From positions 310,001-374,000 of the forward strand of contig NZ_LECZ01000023.1 of NCBI RefSeq assembly GCF_001022965.1: a stretch of 64,000 bases of DNA, given 5' to 3'. This DNA comes from Enterobacter genomosp. O (lineage in GTDB: Bacteria > Pseudomonadota > Gammaproteobacteria > Enterobacterales > Enterobacteriaceae). A program made the translations under genes and the position numbers. This document shows positions 39,540 through 48,801 of the stretch, piece after piece. Each line of letters starts with the position of its first letter. Position 1 is the stretch's first letter. The notes under the pieces are model-generated. The model was not told where the DNA came from. It saw only the letters and a program-made list of their open reading frames with translations, and did not search any database.

Positions 39540-41249
39540 TTAATGGGTCAGGGTTGCAGTCGGTTCCGCGGTGTGTTTTGACGGGGCGGCGACAGGGAGA
39601 TAGTGAAGTTCGGCGCTTTTTGCCCATTGCTGGTAGCGCTGATAAAGCTGTTCAAAGCGTTGTGCCTGCTGGGCCTGCGGCTGGAGCGTATTTTCAACGG
39701 CGCTTGCCATATGCTGCTGCGCGGTCGGGATATCCGCATGCACGCCTGCGGCGACCGCCGCGAAAATCGCCGCGCCCAGCGCGCAGCACTGATCGGAAGC
39801 GACAATCTGCAGCGGACGGTTCAGCACGTCGCAGCAGGCCTGCATGATGACCGGGTTTTTACGGGCAATGCCGCCCAGCGCCATCACGTTATTCACGTCG
39901 ATGCCCTGTTCGGTGAAGCACTCCATAATCGCGCGGGCACCGAAGGCGGTGGCGGCAATCAGGCCGCCGAACAGCGCCGGTGCGTCGGTCGCGAGGTTAA
40001 GATCGGTAATGACCCCTTTCAGGCGCTGGTTCGCAAACGGCGTGCGGCGACCGTTGAACCAGTCCAGCACCACCGGCAGGTGATCGAGAGACGGATTTTT
40101 TGCCCAGGCAACCGTAAGCTGGGGCAGAAGCTGTTTTTTGCTCTCTGCAATCTGGGTTTTCAGTTCAGGATGCGCGGCCGCTAGCCGATCCAGCGGCCAG
40201 CCCAGCACGCGCCCAAACCAGGCGTAGATATCGCCAAACGCGGACTGTCCGGCTTCGAGGCCGATAAAGTCCGGCACCACGCTACCGTCAACCTGGCCGC
40301 AGATGCCCTTCACCGCACGGTCGCCGACGGTGGTTTTATCCGCCGTTAGAATGTCGCAAGTAGACGTGCCGATAACTTTCACCAGCGTATTAGGCTGTGC
40401 ACCCGCGCCTACGGCACCCATATGGCAGTCAAACGCGCCGCCGGAGATGGCCACGTTCTGCGGCAGGCCGAGGCGCTTCGCCCACTCTTCGCAGAGGGTG
40501 CCGACGGGAATATCGGCGGTGAAGGTGTCGGTAAACAGGGGGTATTTCAGGTTTTTGTTAATGATCGGGTCGAGCTCGTCGAAGAACGCAGCCGGTGGCA
40601 GACCACCCCAGCTTTCGTGCCAGAGTGATTTATGCCCGGCGCTGCAGCGGCCGCGGCGAATATCCTGTGGACGCGTGGTGCCGGAGAGCAGCGCGGGAAC
40701 CCAGTCGCACAGTTCAATCCAGGAGACGGCCGCCTGGGCAACCGATGCGTCCGCGCGGGTAACGTGCAGAATCTTGGCCCAGAACCATTCGCTGGAGTAT
40801 ATCCCGCCGATGTAGCGCGAGTAGTCGGTTTTGCCCGGCTGATGGCACAGGCGAGTGATGGTTTCAGCCTCTTCGACGGCGGTATGGTCTTTCCACAAAA
40901 CGAACATGGCGTTCGGGTTGTCGGCAAACTCAGGGCGCAGCGCCAGCACGTGGCCTTCGGCGTCTACAGGGGCTGGCGTGGAGCCGGTGCTGTCGACGCC
41001 AATTCCAACAACCTCTGCCCGCTGGGCGTCAGTCAGTTCAGCGAGGACGGTTTTGATTGCCGCTTCCATCGACTCGATGTAGTCACGCGGGTGGTGACGG
41101 AACTGGTTGTTTGGCGCATCGCAGTAGCGCCCCTCTTGCCAGCGCGGATACCACTCAACGCTGGTTGCTATCTCCTGGCCGGACGTACAGTCCACTGCCA
41201 GCGCGCGAACTGAATCGCTGCCAAAATCGAGGCCAATCGCAATTGCCAT
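39540..41249 (-). CDS. araB: L-ribulokinase
   Basis: FGGY-family kinase that phosphorylates L-ribulose at C5. It has 569 residues (E. coli 566). The start [20 protein letters not shown] has the phosphate-1 motif. [28 protein letters not shown] and [14 protein letters not shown] regions are family blocks. I chose the ATG at 41249, after GGAG in the leader, as colinear with E. coli; further upstream in-frame codons fall in the araBAD promoter. It is the first gene of araBAD. Confidence 0.97.
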   Translation of the reverse strand: MAIAIGLDFGSDSVRALAVDCTSGQEIATSVEWYPRWQEGRYCDAPNNQFRHHPRDYIESMEAAIKTVLAELTDAQRAEVVGIGVDSTGSTPAPVDAEGHVLALRPEFADNPNAMFVLWKDHTAVEEAETITRLCHQPGKTDYSRYIGGIYSSEWFWAKILHVTRADASVAQAAVSWIELCDWVPALLSGTTRPQDIRRGRCSAGHKSLWHESWGGLPPAAFFDELDPIINKNLKYPLFTDTFTADIPVGTLCEEWAKRLGLPQNVAISGGAFDCHMGAVGAGAQPNTLVKVIGTSTCDILTADKTTVGDRAVKGICGQVDGSVVPDFIGLEAGQSAFGDIYAWFGRVLGWPLDRLAAAHPELKTQIAESKKQLLPQLTVAWAKNPSLDHLPVVLDWFNGRRTPFANQRLKGVITDLNLATDAPALFGGLIAATAFGARAIMECFTEQGIDVNNVMALGGIARKNPVIMQACCDVLNRPLQIVASDQCCALGAAIFAAVAAGVHADIPTAQQHMASAVENTLQPQAQQAQRFEQLYQRYQQWAKSAELHYLPVAAPSKHTAEPTATLTH

Positions 41250-41283
41250 GGTGTTGCTCCATCGAAAAAACAGGTATGGAAGA

Positions 41284-41378
41284 ACATTAGAGACTGGGGA
41301 CAAAAGTCGTCAGGCAGGATCCGCTAATCTTATGGATTAAATTGCTGTTACAACGGAAAGTGTGACGCCGTGCAAATA
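41284..41378 (-). promoter_or_regulatory. araBAD promoter with araI1-I2 and CRP site
   Basis: On the minus strand the order is as in E. coli: the CRP site TTTGC-acggcg-TCACA (41376-41361), the araI1 half-site (41346-41325, containing ATCCATAAGATTA), the araI2 half-site GCGGATCCTGCCTGACG (41324-41308) and the -10 TAATGT (41289-41284). AraC bound at I1-I2 with arabinose would activate. Confidence 0.88.
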
Positions 41379-41422
41379 TTCAATGTGGACATTTCTGCCG
41401 TACTTATAGACACTTTTGTTAC
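41376..41422 (+). promoter_or_regulatory. araC promoter and araO1 operator
   Basis: TGTGGACATTTCTGCCGTAC and TTATAGACACTTTTGTTAC closely match the E. coli pC/araO1 segment, where AraC represses its own gene. It is divergent from araBAD and shares the CRP site. Confidence 0.8.
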
Positions 41423-41539
41423 TGCTTATCTGCCTGCTCTGGCGGAGAAATCAGGGGGAAAGGCTGAAACATGGCGGACGTAAAAGAGGCGTGAAGCTTT
41501 TTGGATCTTTTCGCAGACCATTTTTGACCTGCTTTTAAT

Positions 41540-41560
41540 GATATGGACAATTGGTTTCCT
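41540..41560. promoter_or_regulatory. araO2 operator
   Basis: ATATGGACAATTGGTTTC is almost identical to E. coli araO2 in the araC leader, about 200 bases from araI1. In E. coli an AraC dimer joins O2 and I1 in a repression loop. Confidence 0.82.
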
Positions 41561-41586
41561 TCAGGACCCTTGGGAGAACTGAATCT

Positions 41587-42432
41587 ATGGCCGAAACGCA
41601 AAACGATCCCCTGCTGCCGGGATACTCGTTTAACGCGCACCTTGTGGCGGGACTGACCCCTATCGAGGCTGAGGGATATCTCGATTTTTACGTCGACCGA
41701 CCGCTCGGGATGAAAGGATATATTCTCAACCTGACCGTGCGAGGGGAAGGGATCATCAAGAACGGTGACCAGCAGTTCATCTGCCGCCCTGGTGATATCC
41801 TGCTTTTTCCGCCGGGGGAGATCCACCATTACGGCCGCCACCCTGACGCCAAAGAGTGGTATCACCAGTGGGTCTACTTCCGTCCTCGCGCCTACTGGCA
41901 GGAGTGGCTTTCGTGGCCGGCTATTTTTGCGCATACCGGTTTTTATCGCCCGGATGAGGTTCATCTGGCGCAGTTTCGCGAGCTTTTTGCCCAGATAATT
42001 GAGGCGGGCCAGGCAGGAGGGCGCTATGCCGAACTGCTGGCGATTAACCTGCTTGAACAACTGCTTCTGCGACGGATGGAGGCCATTAACGCGTCGCTGA
42101 ATCCGCCGCTGGATAACCGCGTGCGCGACGCCTGCCAGTACATCAGTGACCATCTGGCCGATAGCCAGTTTGATATTGCCAGCGTCGCCCAGCACGTTTG
42201 CCTGTCGCCGTCGCGGCTGTCGCATCTGTTTCGCCAGCAGCTTGGCGTCAGCGTGTTGAGCTGGCGTGAGGATCAGCGCATCAGTCAGGCGAAGCTTCTG
42301 CTCAGCACCACCCGGATGCCGATTGCCACCGTGGGGCGCAACGTGGGCTTTGAAGATCAGCTCTATTTTTCTCGCGTATTTAAAAAATGCACCGGTGCCA
42401 GCCCGAGCGAATTTCGCGCGGGATGTGAATGA
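41587..42432 (+). CDS. araC: Arabinose operon regulator AraC
   Basis: Dual activator/repressor of arabinose genes, 281 residues (E. coli 292). The N-terminal cupin domain binds arabinose ([20 protein letters not shown]), and the N-terminal arm [16 protein letters not shown] controls the light switch. A linker near 170 leads to the C-terminal double helix-turn-helix ([19 protein letters not shown] and [15 protein letters not shown]). It ends at FRAGCE, 11 residues earlier than E. coli. I chose ATG 41587 over the TTG at 41551, which lies in araO2. Confidence 0.97.
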   Translation: MAETQNDPLLPGYSFNAHLVAGLTPIEAEGYLDFYVDRPLGMKGYILNLTVRGEGIIKNGDQQFICRPGDILLFPPGEIHHYGRHPDAKEWYHQWVYFRPRAYWQEWLSWPAIFAHTGFYRPDEVHLAQFRELFAQIIEAGQAGGRYAELLAINLLEQLLLRRMEAINASLNPPLDNRVRDACQYISDHLADSQFDIASVAQHVCLSPSRLSHLFRQQLGVSVLSWREDQRISQAKLLLSTTRMPIATVGRNVGFEDQLYFSRVFKKCTGASPSEFRAGCE

Positions 42433-42550
42433 ACGGTAAACATTCAGGTGAACTTCAGGAGCATCTTGTAAACTATTCAGACAATTGTTGCCTTGACGCG
42501 GTGCGGGGCGCTAAGCAGAATCGCTGATTCGTTTTCTGACCGGAATAGTT

Positions 42551-43318
42551 ATGCAGGCATTGCTGGAACACTTTATTACCCAGTCCGTTATGTATTCGCT
42601 CATCGCCGTGGCGCTGGTGGCATTTCTGGAATCGCTGGCACTTGTGGGGTTAATCCTGCCCGGCACCGTAATGATGGCGGGGCTTGGTGCGCTGATTGGC
42701 AGCGGTGAGGTTAATTTCTGGCAGGCGTGGCTGGCCGGGATTATCGGCTGCCTGCTGGGCGACTGGATCTCGTTCTGGCTGGGCTGGCGCTTTAAGAAGC
42801 CGCTGCACCGCTGGTCGTTTATGAAAAAAAACAAAGCGTTGCTGGATAAGACCGAGCATGCGCTGCACCAGCACAGCATGTTTACCATCCTCGTCGGCCG
42901 CTTTGTCGGGCCAACGCGTCCGCTGGTTCCTATGGTCGCCGGGATGCTGGATCTGCCGGTCGCCAAGTTTGTGGTACCGAATATTATCGGCTGCGTTTTC
43001 TGGCCGCCGTTCTACTTCCTGCCGGGGATCCTCGCGGGGGCAGCCATCGATATTCCTGACGGTATGCAGAGCGGTGAGTTTAAATGGCTGCTGCTGGGCA
43101 CGGCGCTGCTGCTGTGGCTGGCGGCATGGCTGTGCTGGCGGCTGTGGCGCAGCGGAAAAGCGAATATCGATCGCCTGACGCGCTACCTCCCGCGTACTCG
43201 CCTGCTCTGGCTGGCCCCGCTGACGCTGGGTGTGGCCGTGGTGGCGCTGGTGGCGTTGATTCGCCACCCGCTGATGCCGGTATATGGCGAGATTTTATTA
43301 AAAGTGGTCAGCCGTTAA
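42551..43318 (+). CDS. yabI: DedA-family inner-membrane protein YabI
   Basis: DedA (SNARE-associated/VTT) family membrane protein, 255 residues (E. coli 254). DedA proteins act in undecaprenyl-phosphate or phospholipid recycling and membrane potential; the exact YabI role is not settled. It has FLESLALVGLILPGT, the re-entrant GDWISFWLGWRFKKPL and the family arginine motif VGRFVGPTRPLVPMVAGML. It is downstream of araC, in the same order as E. coli. Confidence 0.96.
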   Translation: MQALLEHFITQSVMYSLIAVALVAFLESLALVGLILPGTVMMAGLGALIGSGEVNFWQAWLAGIIGCLLGDWISFWLGWRFKKPLHRWSFMKKNKALLDKTEHALHQHSMFTILVGRFVGPTRPLVPMVAGMLDLPVAKFVVPNIIGCVFWPPFYFLPGILAGAAIDIPDGMQSGEFKWLLLGTALLLWLAAWLCWRLWRSGKANIDRLTRYLPRTRLLWLAPLTLGVAVVALVALIRHPLMPVYGEILLKVVSR

Positions 43319-43326
43319 GGACTTTT

Positions 43327-43347
43327 CCCTCTCCCTGTGGGAGAGGG
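43327..43347. repeat. CCCTCTCCC hairpin repeat, copy 2 (yabI/thiQ junction)
   Basis: CCCTCTCCC-tgt-GGGAGAGGG forms a nine-pair stem between convergent yabI and thiQ, followed by GCAGGGTGAGGGCATCAGG. The thiQ stop (TGA on minus) lies in the final GCATCAGG, exactly as the apaH stop does at copy 1 (23218). Confidence 0.8.
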
Positions 43348-43361
43348 GCAGGGTGAGGGCA

Positions 43362-44063
43362 TCAGGCCGCAGGAATGCCCAACAGCGAAGATGCCCCCGC
43401 TTTACCACTCAGCAGCTCTTCTGTTTTTCCATCCCACGCAATCCGCCCTTCGGCAATAACCACCGATCTCGGTGCAATCCGCGCGGCATCCTCAATGCTG
43501 TGCGAAACCATCAGCATCGTTAGCTGCTGGCGCTGACAGACATCCTGCACCAGCGCCAGCATCTCCTGGCGCAGAGCGGGATCGAGCGCCGAGAACGGTT
43601 CATCCAGCAGCAGGATCGGCTGCTCGCGTACCAGACAACGCGCCAGGGCCACGCGCTGACGCTGGCCGCCGGAAAGCTCTCCCGGCAGCCTGTCGATAAG
43701 CCCGTCTATCCCCATCTGCGTGGCAATGATCGCCAGCTTCTGACGCTGGGCATCGTTAAGCTTGAGCCCCGGATCCATCCCCAGCGCGATGTTCTGCCGC
43801 ACCGTCAGGTGGGTAAACAGGTTGTTTTCCTGAAACAGCATGGAGACCGGGCGTTTTGCAGGCGGCGTATGGGTGTGGTCGCGGTTTTCAATGACTATCG
43901 ATCCGCTTGCCGGCTGCAGAAATCCCGCCACCAAATTAAGCAGCGTGCTTTTTCCCGCACCGCTTGGACCAAGCACGGCAATCATCTCTCCCTGGCGCAC
44001 GGAGAGCGTGAAGCGCATCGGCAGATGCTGGTAGAGCCAGGTTACATCAGTCAGTTTTAACAT
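43362..44063 (-). CDS. thiQ: Thiamine ABC transporter ATP-binding protein ThiQ
   Basis: ATPase of the thiamine/TPP importer ThiBPQ, 233 residues. Walker A is [11 protein letters not shown], the Q-loop is FQENNLF, the signature is LSGGQRQR and Walker B is [12 protein letters not shown]. The ATG at 44063 gives [18 protein letters not shown]. It overlaps thiP by 17 bases; upstream in-frame codons lie within thiP. Confidence 0.97.
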   Translation of the reverse strand: MLKLTDVTWLYQHLPMRFTLSVRQGEMIAVLGPSGAGKSTLLNLVAGFLQPASGSIVIENRDHTHTPPAKRPVSMLFQENNLFTHLTVRQNIALGMDPGLKLNDAQRQKLAIIATQMGIDGLIDRLPGELSGGQRQRVALARCLVREQPILLLDEPFSALDPALRQEMLALVQDVCQRQQLTMLMVSHSIEDAARIAPRSVVIAEGRIAWDGKTEELLSGKAGASSLLGIPAA

Positions 44064-45657
44064 CACGCCCCGGAAGTTTTTCGATAACGGTAAATAAGGC
44101 AAAGCACAGCAGCAGCAGTAAAAGCGCGGTAACCGCGCCGTCCTGGCTGCGGTAGGAGCCGATTTGCTGATACAGCCAGTAGGGCAGGGTGCGGAAATTG
44201 TCATTCCCGAAGAGCGCCACGACGCCAAAATCACCCATTGAGAGCACGCAGGCAAACGCCAGCGCCTGCGCCAGCGGACGTTTTAGCGCGCGCAGTTCGA
44301 CCACCTTCAGCCGTTGCCAGCCCCGCATCCCCAGCGACTGACAGAGCAAACCGTAGCGGCCGTTGACGTCGCGCATCGGGTTTTCCAGCACCTTGAGCGC
44401 GTAAGGAATGGCCATTAAGGCGTTGGTGAAAATCACAATGCCGTCGGCGCTTTCCGGCAGGCCGATGGTGCTGTTGAACAGCAGGAAAAAGCCCGTCGCC
44501 AGCACGATCCCCGGCATGGCGAGAATCAGCATGCCTGTCAGCTCCAGCGCGTGTCCGGCTTTTTGCGCCTGTCGGGCATGGAGTTCCCGGCTGCTCCACA
44601 GCAGCATCATGGTCAGCGTGACGCACAGCAGCCCAGCGGCCAGTGCGATACGAAGCGAGGTTCCGGTGGCCTGCCAGAGGATAGGCTGTTGCAGGACGGA
44701 CAGGAGATTGAGGTTAAGACCGTCAACGACAACGGCCATCAGCGGCGGCAGCAGCAGCAGGAGCGCAAGGGCGATCAGGGTAAAATCGGTGATGCGGCTG
44801 TGCAGGCTGTCCTGCGGATCGCGCCAGCCGGTTATTTGATTACTGCCAGGGGGAACGGCTTTACTCAGTCGCTGGCTCAGCAGCACCAGCGCAAGACAGC
44901 ATCCCATCTGCACCATCGCCAGCAGCGCGGCGCGACCGGGATCGTAGTCGTAACTCAGCGCCTGGTAAATCGCCAGCTCAATGGTCGTCGCCTGCGGTCC
45001 GCCGCCGAGTGAAAGTACGGTGGCGAAGCTGGCGAAGCAGAGCATAAAGATTAATGCCGCCACGGGGGGAAGCTGGCGGCGCAGCCATGGCCATTCGACA
45101 AAGCGGAAGAATGACGCGCCGCGCATGCCAAGCTGGGCGGCAATCTGACGCTGTTCGCCGGGAATGTTCTCCAGCGCCTGCAAAAAGAGGCGTGTCGCCA
45201 TCGGCATATTGAAAAACACGTGCGCCAGCAGAATGCCCTTCAGCCCGTAGGGGGAGAATGTCCATTCAAGACCAAGCAGGCTCCACAGGGAAGCCAGCCA
45301 GCCCTGGCGACCGTAAACGCTCAGAATGCCAAATACTGCCACCAGCACGGGCAGGATCAGCGTCATGGCGCACAGGCGCAGCAGTGCCTGCCTGCCGGGA
45401 AAACGCCGCCGATACAGTGCTCGCGCAAGAAAAATAGCCGGGATCACCGACAGCAGGGCAGAAAGAAACGCCTGCCAGAAGGAGAAACGAATGACGTGCC
45501 AGAGATAGCTGTCGTGCCAGAGTGCGGGCAGGTCACTCTCTGGCGCGTTAAACCACAACGCAAGAAAGGCCCCCAGGCTGACCGCCACCATGACTATGGC
45601 GGCGAGCAGCCCGGGCAGTAACCAGCCGGGAATCAGCGGCTGACGGCGCGTTGCCAT
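44047..45657 (-). CDS. thiP: Thiamine ABC transporter permease ThiP
   Basis: Fused dimer-type permease with about 12 membrane segments, 536 residues as in E. coli. Each half has an EAA-like loop: [20 protein letters not shown] and [17 protein letters not shown]. Its start lies 25 bases inside thiB and its end 17 bases inside thiQ, so the three are translationally coupled. Confidence 0.97.
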   Translation of the reverse strand: MATRRQPLIPGWLLPGLLAAIVMVAVSLGAFLALWFNAPESDLPALWHDSYLWHVIRFSFWQAFLSALLSVIPAIFLARALYRRRFPGRQALLRLCAMTLILPVLVAVFGILSVYGRQGWLASLWSLLGLEWTFSPYGLKGILLAHVFFNMPMATRLFLQALENIPGEQRQIAAQLGMRGASFFRFVEWPWLRRQLPPVAALIFMLCFASFATVLSLGGGPQATTIELAIYQALSYDYDPGRAALLAMVQMGCCLALVLLSQRLSKAVPPGSNQITGWRDPQDSLHSRITDFTLIALALLLLLPPLMAVVVDGLNLNLLSVLQQPILWQATGTSLRIALAAGLLCVTLTMMLLWSSRELHARQAQKAGHALELTGMLILAMPGIVLATGFFLLFNSTIGLPESADGIVIFTNALMAIPYALKVLENPMRDVNGRYGLLCQSLGMRGWQRLKVVELRALKRPLAQALAFACVLSMGDFGVVALFGNDNFRTLPYWLYQQIGSYRSQDGAVTALLLLLLCFALFTVIEKLPGRDVKTD

Positions 45658-46616
45658 TCACTTACCCATGCTGCACGCTGCGCGGCGACCTGCTGCGGCG
45701 TAAATTCCAGCGAGGTTTTTGGTTTGGTGAGCTGCTCGAAACCTGATGGCAGCGCAACGTTCGTGACGGGATACATCCAGTTACCTGTAGGAATGGCGTT
45801 CTGGAACGCGGGCGAAACCATAAATTTCAGGAATTTTTCTGCGAGTTCCGGCTGTTTGCTGGCGACGGTGCGCGCGGCCACTTCCACCTGCAGATAATGC
45901 CCTTCAGCAAAATCAGCAGCCGCGTAGTTGTCTTTCTTCTCGGCGATAATGTGATAGGCCGGGGAGGTGGTGTAGCTCAACACCAGGTCGCTTTCGCCTT
46001 TCAGGAACAGGCCATAGGCTTCGCTCCAGCCTTTGGTCACCGTCACGGTTTTGGCGGCCAGCTTTTGCCACGCTTCGGGCGCTTTATCCCCGTAGACTTT
46101 CTGCATCCACAGCAGCAGGCCCAGGCCCGGCGTACTGGTGCGCGGGTCTTCATAAATGACGCGCCATTTCTGGTCGCTTTCTACCAGCTCTTTCAGGCTT
46201 TTCGGCGGGTTTTTCAGCTTGTTTTTGTCGTAAACAAAAGCAAAGTAGCCGTAGTCGAACGGCACGAAGGTGTCGTTTTTCCAGCCGCCCGGCACGTTAA
46301 CGGCATCTGCCGCTACGCCGCTTTTGGCAAACAGTTTGGTTTGCGAGGCGGCGTCCAGCAGGTTGTTATCCAGGCCGAGCACCACGTCGGCTTTACTGTT
46401 TTTACCTTCCATGCGCAGACGGTTGAGCAGCGACACGCCATCTTCCAGCGCCACAAACTTCAGTTCGCAGTTACAGTCAGCTTCAAAGGCTTTTTTGACG
46501 ACCGGGCCAGGGCCCCAGTCTGCAGAAAAAGAGTCGTAGGTGTAGACCGTCAGAACGGGCTTAGCAAAAGCAGGCAGCGCAAACAGCGCCAGCAGGGGAA
46601 GAGCTTTTTTTAACAC
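45633..46616 (-). CDS. thiB: Thiamine/TPP-binding periplasmic protein ThiB (TbpA)
   Basis: Periplasmic binding protein for thiamine, TMP and TPP, 327 residues, identical in length to E. coli. The signal peptide ends PAFA before KPVLTVYTYDSFSADWGPG. The start is the GTG at 46616, preceded by GAGG; a further in-frame codon at 46664 lies in the riboswitch expression platform. It is the first gene of thiBPQ, under TPP riboswitch control. Confidence 0.96.
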   Translation of the reverse strand: MLKKALPLLALFALPAFAKPVLTVYTYDSFSADWGPGPVVKKAFEADCNCELKFVALEDGVSLLNRLRMEGKNSKADVVLGLDNNLLDAASQTKLFAKSGVAADAVNVPGGWKNDTFVPFDYGYFAFVYDKNKLKNPPKSLKELVESDQKWRVIYEDPRTSTPGLGLLLWMQKVYGDKAPEAWQKLAAKTVTVTKGWSEAYGLFLKGESDLVLSYTTSPAYHIIAEKKDNYAAADFAEGHYLQVEVAARTVASKQPELAEKFLKFMVSPAFQNAIPTGNWMYPVTNVALPSGFEQLTKPKTSLEFTPQQVAAQRAAWVSEWQRAVSR

Positions 46617-46659
46617 TTTGCACCTCAAAGTTGAGTGGCAAAGGATTTTGAGCGACAGC

Positions 46660-46743
46660 CTCAAATCCCTTCGCCGGCGTTATCCGGATCAGGTTCGACG
46701 GGTATTATCTCAGCGCACATCTGTGATGCAGCACCCCGTTGAG
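46660..46743 (-). ncRNA. TPP (THI-box) riboswitch of thiBPQ
   Basis: On the minus strand the conserved core reads GGGGTGC, CTGAGATAATACCC, GAACCTGATCCGGATAA and GCCGGCGAAGGGA, the THI-box sequence. Helix P1 can form between CTCAA (46743-46739) and TTGAG (46664-46660). The thiB GTG is 44 bases downstream. No terminator is visible, so control of translation is more likely. Confidence 0.95.
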
Positions 46744-46752
46744 AACGGCGCT

Positions 46753-46781
46753 ATTGTAATGATTTGGTGAATATTACGAAA
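46753..46781 (-). promoter_or_regulatory. thiBPQ promoter
   Basis: On the minus strand TTTCGT (46781-46776) and TACAAT (46758-46753) are 17 bases apart, directly after the sgrR stop and just before the riboswitch. Confidence 0.65.
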
Positions 46782-46784
46782 GCG

Positions 46785-48440
46785 TTATGGTTCCGGCGGC
46801 GCAAACCAGGCCGATTTGAAATCAAACCAGCCCAGGGTGTTCATCCGCAAACCGCGCATACTGCGCTGTCCCTGGATCATCAGCCAGTGGTGTATCAAGG
46901 GGACGATCGCCTGTTCAGACAGCAGCTGCTGGCACCATACGGCAAGATTCATTTCGCCCGCGCGCCACAGGGCTGCATCCTGCTGCCAGTCGCGGTGGAT
47001 GCAGTGCTGGATCAGCGGAACTTCATACAGGTGTGAGAATAATGAAAAATCGAGCGGCAGGGTGAAGTTGGCGCTGTTCAGCCAGATATCGCTGGTCAGT
47101 TCCCCCTGATGCCATTCGTCATAGTCCACTTCATTGATGTCCAGCCTGACCCCCTCCGCTGCCAGCAGTCTGGTCATGATCCTGGCGATAAAACGATGCT
47201 CCACGTGTTCGCGGTAGTAGGTCAGGGTGATGGACTCCAGCCCTGCGGGTTTATCGCAGCGTGCCGGGCGGGCGTGGTGCCAGCGCGGAAGCAGGCCGTA
47301 CGCCGGGAACCAGTAGGTCTGGTACTGCTCTTCCGCGTGGTAGATGAGATTGGAGGGGGATAAAACGTGGCTGATCCACTTACGTACCTCATGGTTTGCC
47401 CCGCGATGGGTGCGGCCATCAAACAGCAGATAGTAGCATCCCTCCTCCAGGCGACTCTCCACGGCTTTTTCTCCCGTGGTAGGGCCTTCCAGCGTCAGGC
47501 CTGCACTCAGCTCTTCATTCAGATCCGGCAATACCCACACGTTCACTTCGTCGATCAGCGCCCGATAGCCAAAATAGTCGTCGAACGCGCGGATTTTCAG
47601 CTGGTTGTTGTTATTGCGGGAGACAGAGTAGGGGCCGGTGCCAATCGGCTGGCTGGCAAAATTGTTCATCGACTCCCACTCGCCGGGCAAAATCATCGAC
47701 GGCACATAGCCCAGCAGCCAGGGAAGCCACTTGTCCTGCTGGGACAGCTCAATATCCAGCGTCCATGCCGTTGGGGAGTGCACGCGCGAAATATGCGAGT
47801 AGAGCGGCAGCTTGCGGACGCGTTCCAGAGAGGCGATAACGTCGCGCATTTCCAGCTCGCGTCCGTGGTGAAAGTGGATGCCGGGGCGTAAAAAGAATCG
47901 CCAGTGAAGCGGGGAAAGCTGCTGCCAGTGGTGCGCGATATCCGCTTCCAGTTCCCCATTTTCCTCATTTATCCGCGTCAGCCCGCTGAAGATTTGCCGG
48001 GCCATATGGGTTTCTGAGCGGCGTAAGGCCGTGCCGGGCAACAGATTTTTCATCGGCCGATAGTAGAGGACCCGCAGGATATGGCGGCCCTGGCGGAAAC
48101 TGCGTCCGAGGTGCGAAACCAGCATCTGGCGCACGGCGGCTTTATCGCCCACCAGCTGTACCAGCTGGTCAATACGGTCCTGCTCCAGCAGATCTTCGGC
48201 GCGCTGCTGCTGCAGCGCCAGCCCGGTATACAGGAAGGTCAGGCGCGAGCGTTTGCCGCGTCCCGCCTCCGCTTCCCAGCTTAACCAGCCCTGCTGCTGC
48301 ATGGTGTTGAGCAGCGTGCGCATATGGCGGCGGGAACAGCTAAGCAGGTCGGCCAGCTCGTTCAGCGTGGTCTCCTTCGATTGCCCCTCGCAGCACTGCC
48401 AGAGGCGGATGAATTGTTGTTGCAGTCGACCGGAAGGCAT
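46785..48440 (-). CDS. sgrR: Transcriptional regulator SgrR
   Basis: Activator of sgrS during glucose-phosphate stress, 551 residues as in E. coli. The N-terminal winged helix domain (about 1-110) includes [20 protein letters not shown]. The C-terminal part is a periplasmic-type solute-binding (SBP_bac_5) domain (about 160-550) that probably senses a sugar phosphate. It is divergent from sgrS and represses its own gene in E. coli. Confidence 0.97.
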   Translation of the reverse strand: MPSGRLQQQFIRLWQCCEGQSKETTLNELADLLSCSRRHMRTLLNTMQQQGWLSWEAEAGRGKRSRLTFLYTGLALQQQRAEDLLEQDRIDQLVQLVGDKAAVRQMLVSHLGRSFRQGRHILRVLYYRPMKNLLPGTALRRSETHMARQIFSGLTRINEENGELEADIAHHWQQLSPLHWRFFLRPGIHFHHGRELEMRDVIASLERVRKLPLYSHISRVHSPTAWTLDIELSQQDKWLPWLLGYVPSMILPGEWESMNNFASQPIGTGPYSVSRNNNNQLKIRAFDDYFGYRALIDEVNVWVLPDLNEELSAGLTLEGPTTGEKAVESRLEEGCYYLLFDGRTHRGANHEVRKWISHVLSPSNLIYHAEEQYQTYWFPAYGLLPRWHHARPARCDKPAGLESITLTYYREHVEHRFIARIMTRLLAAEGVRLDINEVDYDEWHQGELTSDIWLNSANFTLPLDFSLFSHLYEVPLIQHCIHRDWQQDAALWRAGEMNLAVWCQQLLSEQAIVPLIHHWLMIQGQRSMRGLRMNTLGWFDFKSAWFAPPEP

Positions 48441-48528
48441 AAAAGGGGAACTCCTGACAAAAAATCAGCAATTTATTAATCCCTATATTAAGCCAATAAT
48501 CCTTACCGATGAAGTGAGGAGGTAAATT

Positions 48529-48681
48529 ATGAAGAGGTCTACCGCACGTCAGTTTTATCAGCACTATTTTTCAGCGACAAAAGGAACGTCCTGGCTGGCC
48601 CGCCAGTGTGCAGAGCAACGGCTGAAAATTCTGGAAGACCTGATGCAGTGGGACGTTACGAAACCGACCTCTTCTCGCTAA
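48529..48681 (+). CDS. sgrT: SgrT peptide, inhibitor of PtsG
   Basis: Peptide of 50 residues encoded in the 5' part of SgrS, which inhibits glucose uptake by the PtsG permease. It reads MKRSTARQFYQHYFSATKG... with later ILEDLMQWDV; the QFYQHYF and LMQWD blocks match E. coli SgrT (43 residues). A strong GAGGAGG site ends six bases before the ATG. It has six extra N-terminal residues before the shared RQFYQHYF block. Confidence 0.93.
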   Translation: MKRSTARQFYQHYFSATKGTSWLARQCAEQRLKILEDLMQWDVTKPTSSR

Positions 48682-48724
48682 CTCGCCTCGATCATGTGTG
48701 ACTGAGTATTGGTGCTTATCACCC

Positions 48725-48753
48725 GCCAGCAAAATGTTTTTGCTGGCTTTTTT
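48725..48753 (+). terminator. SgrS terminator
   Basis: GCCAGCAAAA-tgt-TTTTGCTGGC is followed by TTTTTT; the T tail is needed for Hfq binding in E. coli SgrS. Confidence 0.93.
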
Positions 48754-48801
48754 CGTTTATTCTTTCACCCGGTTTCGATTCGCTTTCACAAGGACTTGCG
48801 C

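Larger units (their letters stand above)
48508..48753 (+). ncRNA. sgrS: Small RNA SgrS
   Basis: Hfq-dependent sRNA that pairs with ptsG mRNA and blocks its translation under sugar-phosphate stress. The 5' GATGAAG and the 3' pairing block ATCATGTGTGACTGAGTATT (48691-48710) are identical to E. coli as I recall. A closing hairpin GCCAGCAAAA-tgt-TTTTGCTGGC with a T run ends it (48725-48753). The length is about 246 nt against 227 in E. coli. It carries sgrT. The promoter is weak (AATAAT near 48495), as expected for an SgrR-activated gene. Confidence 0.93.

Noticed and set aside
42433-42550. Possible terminator or short gene between araC and yabI
   Set aside because: Only a five-pair stem (GAATC/GATTC) with a short T run is present, and the small frames have no family match.
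48709-48801. Possible 31-residue N-terminal extension of SetA
   Set aside because: The extra codons lie in the SgrS 3' end and its terminator; SetA aligns with E. coli from the ATG at 48802.
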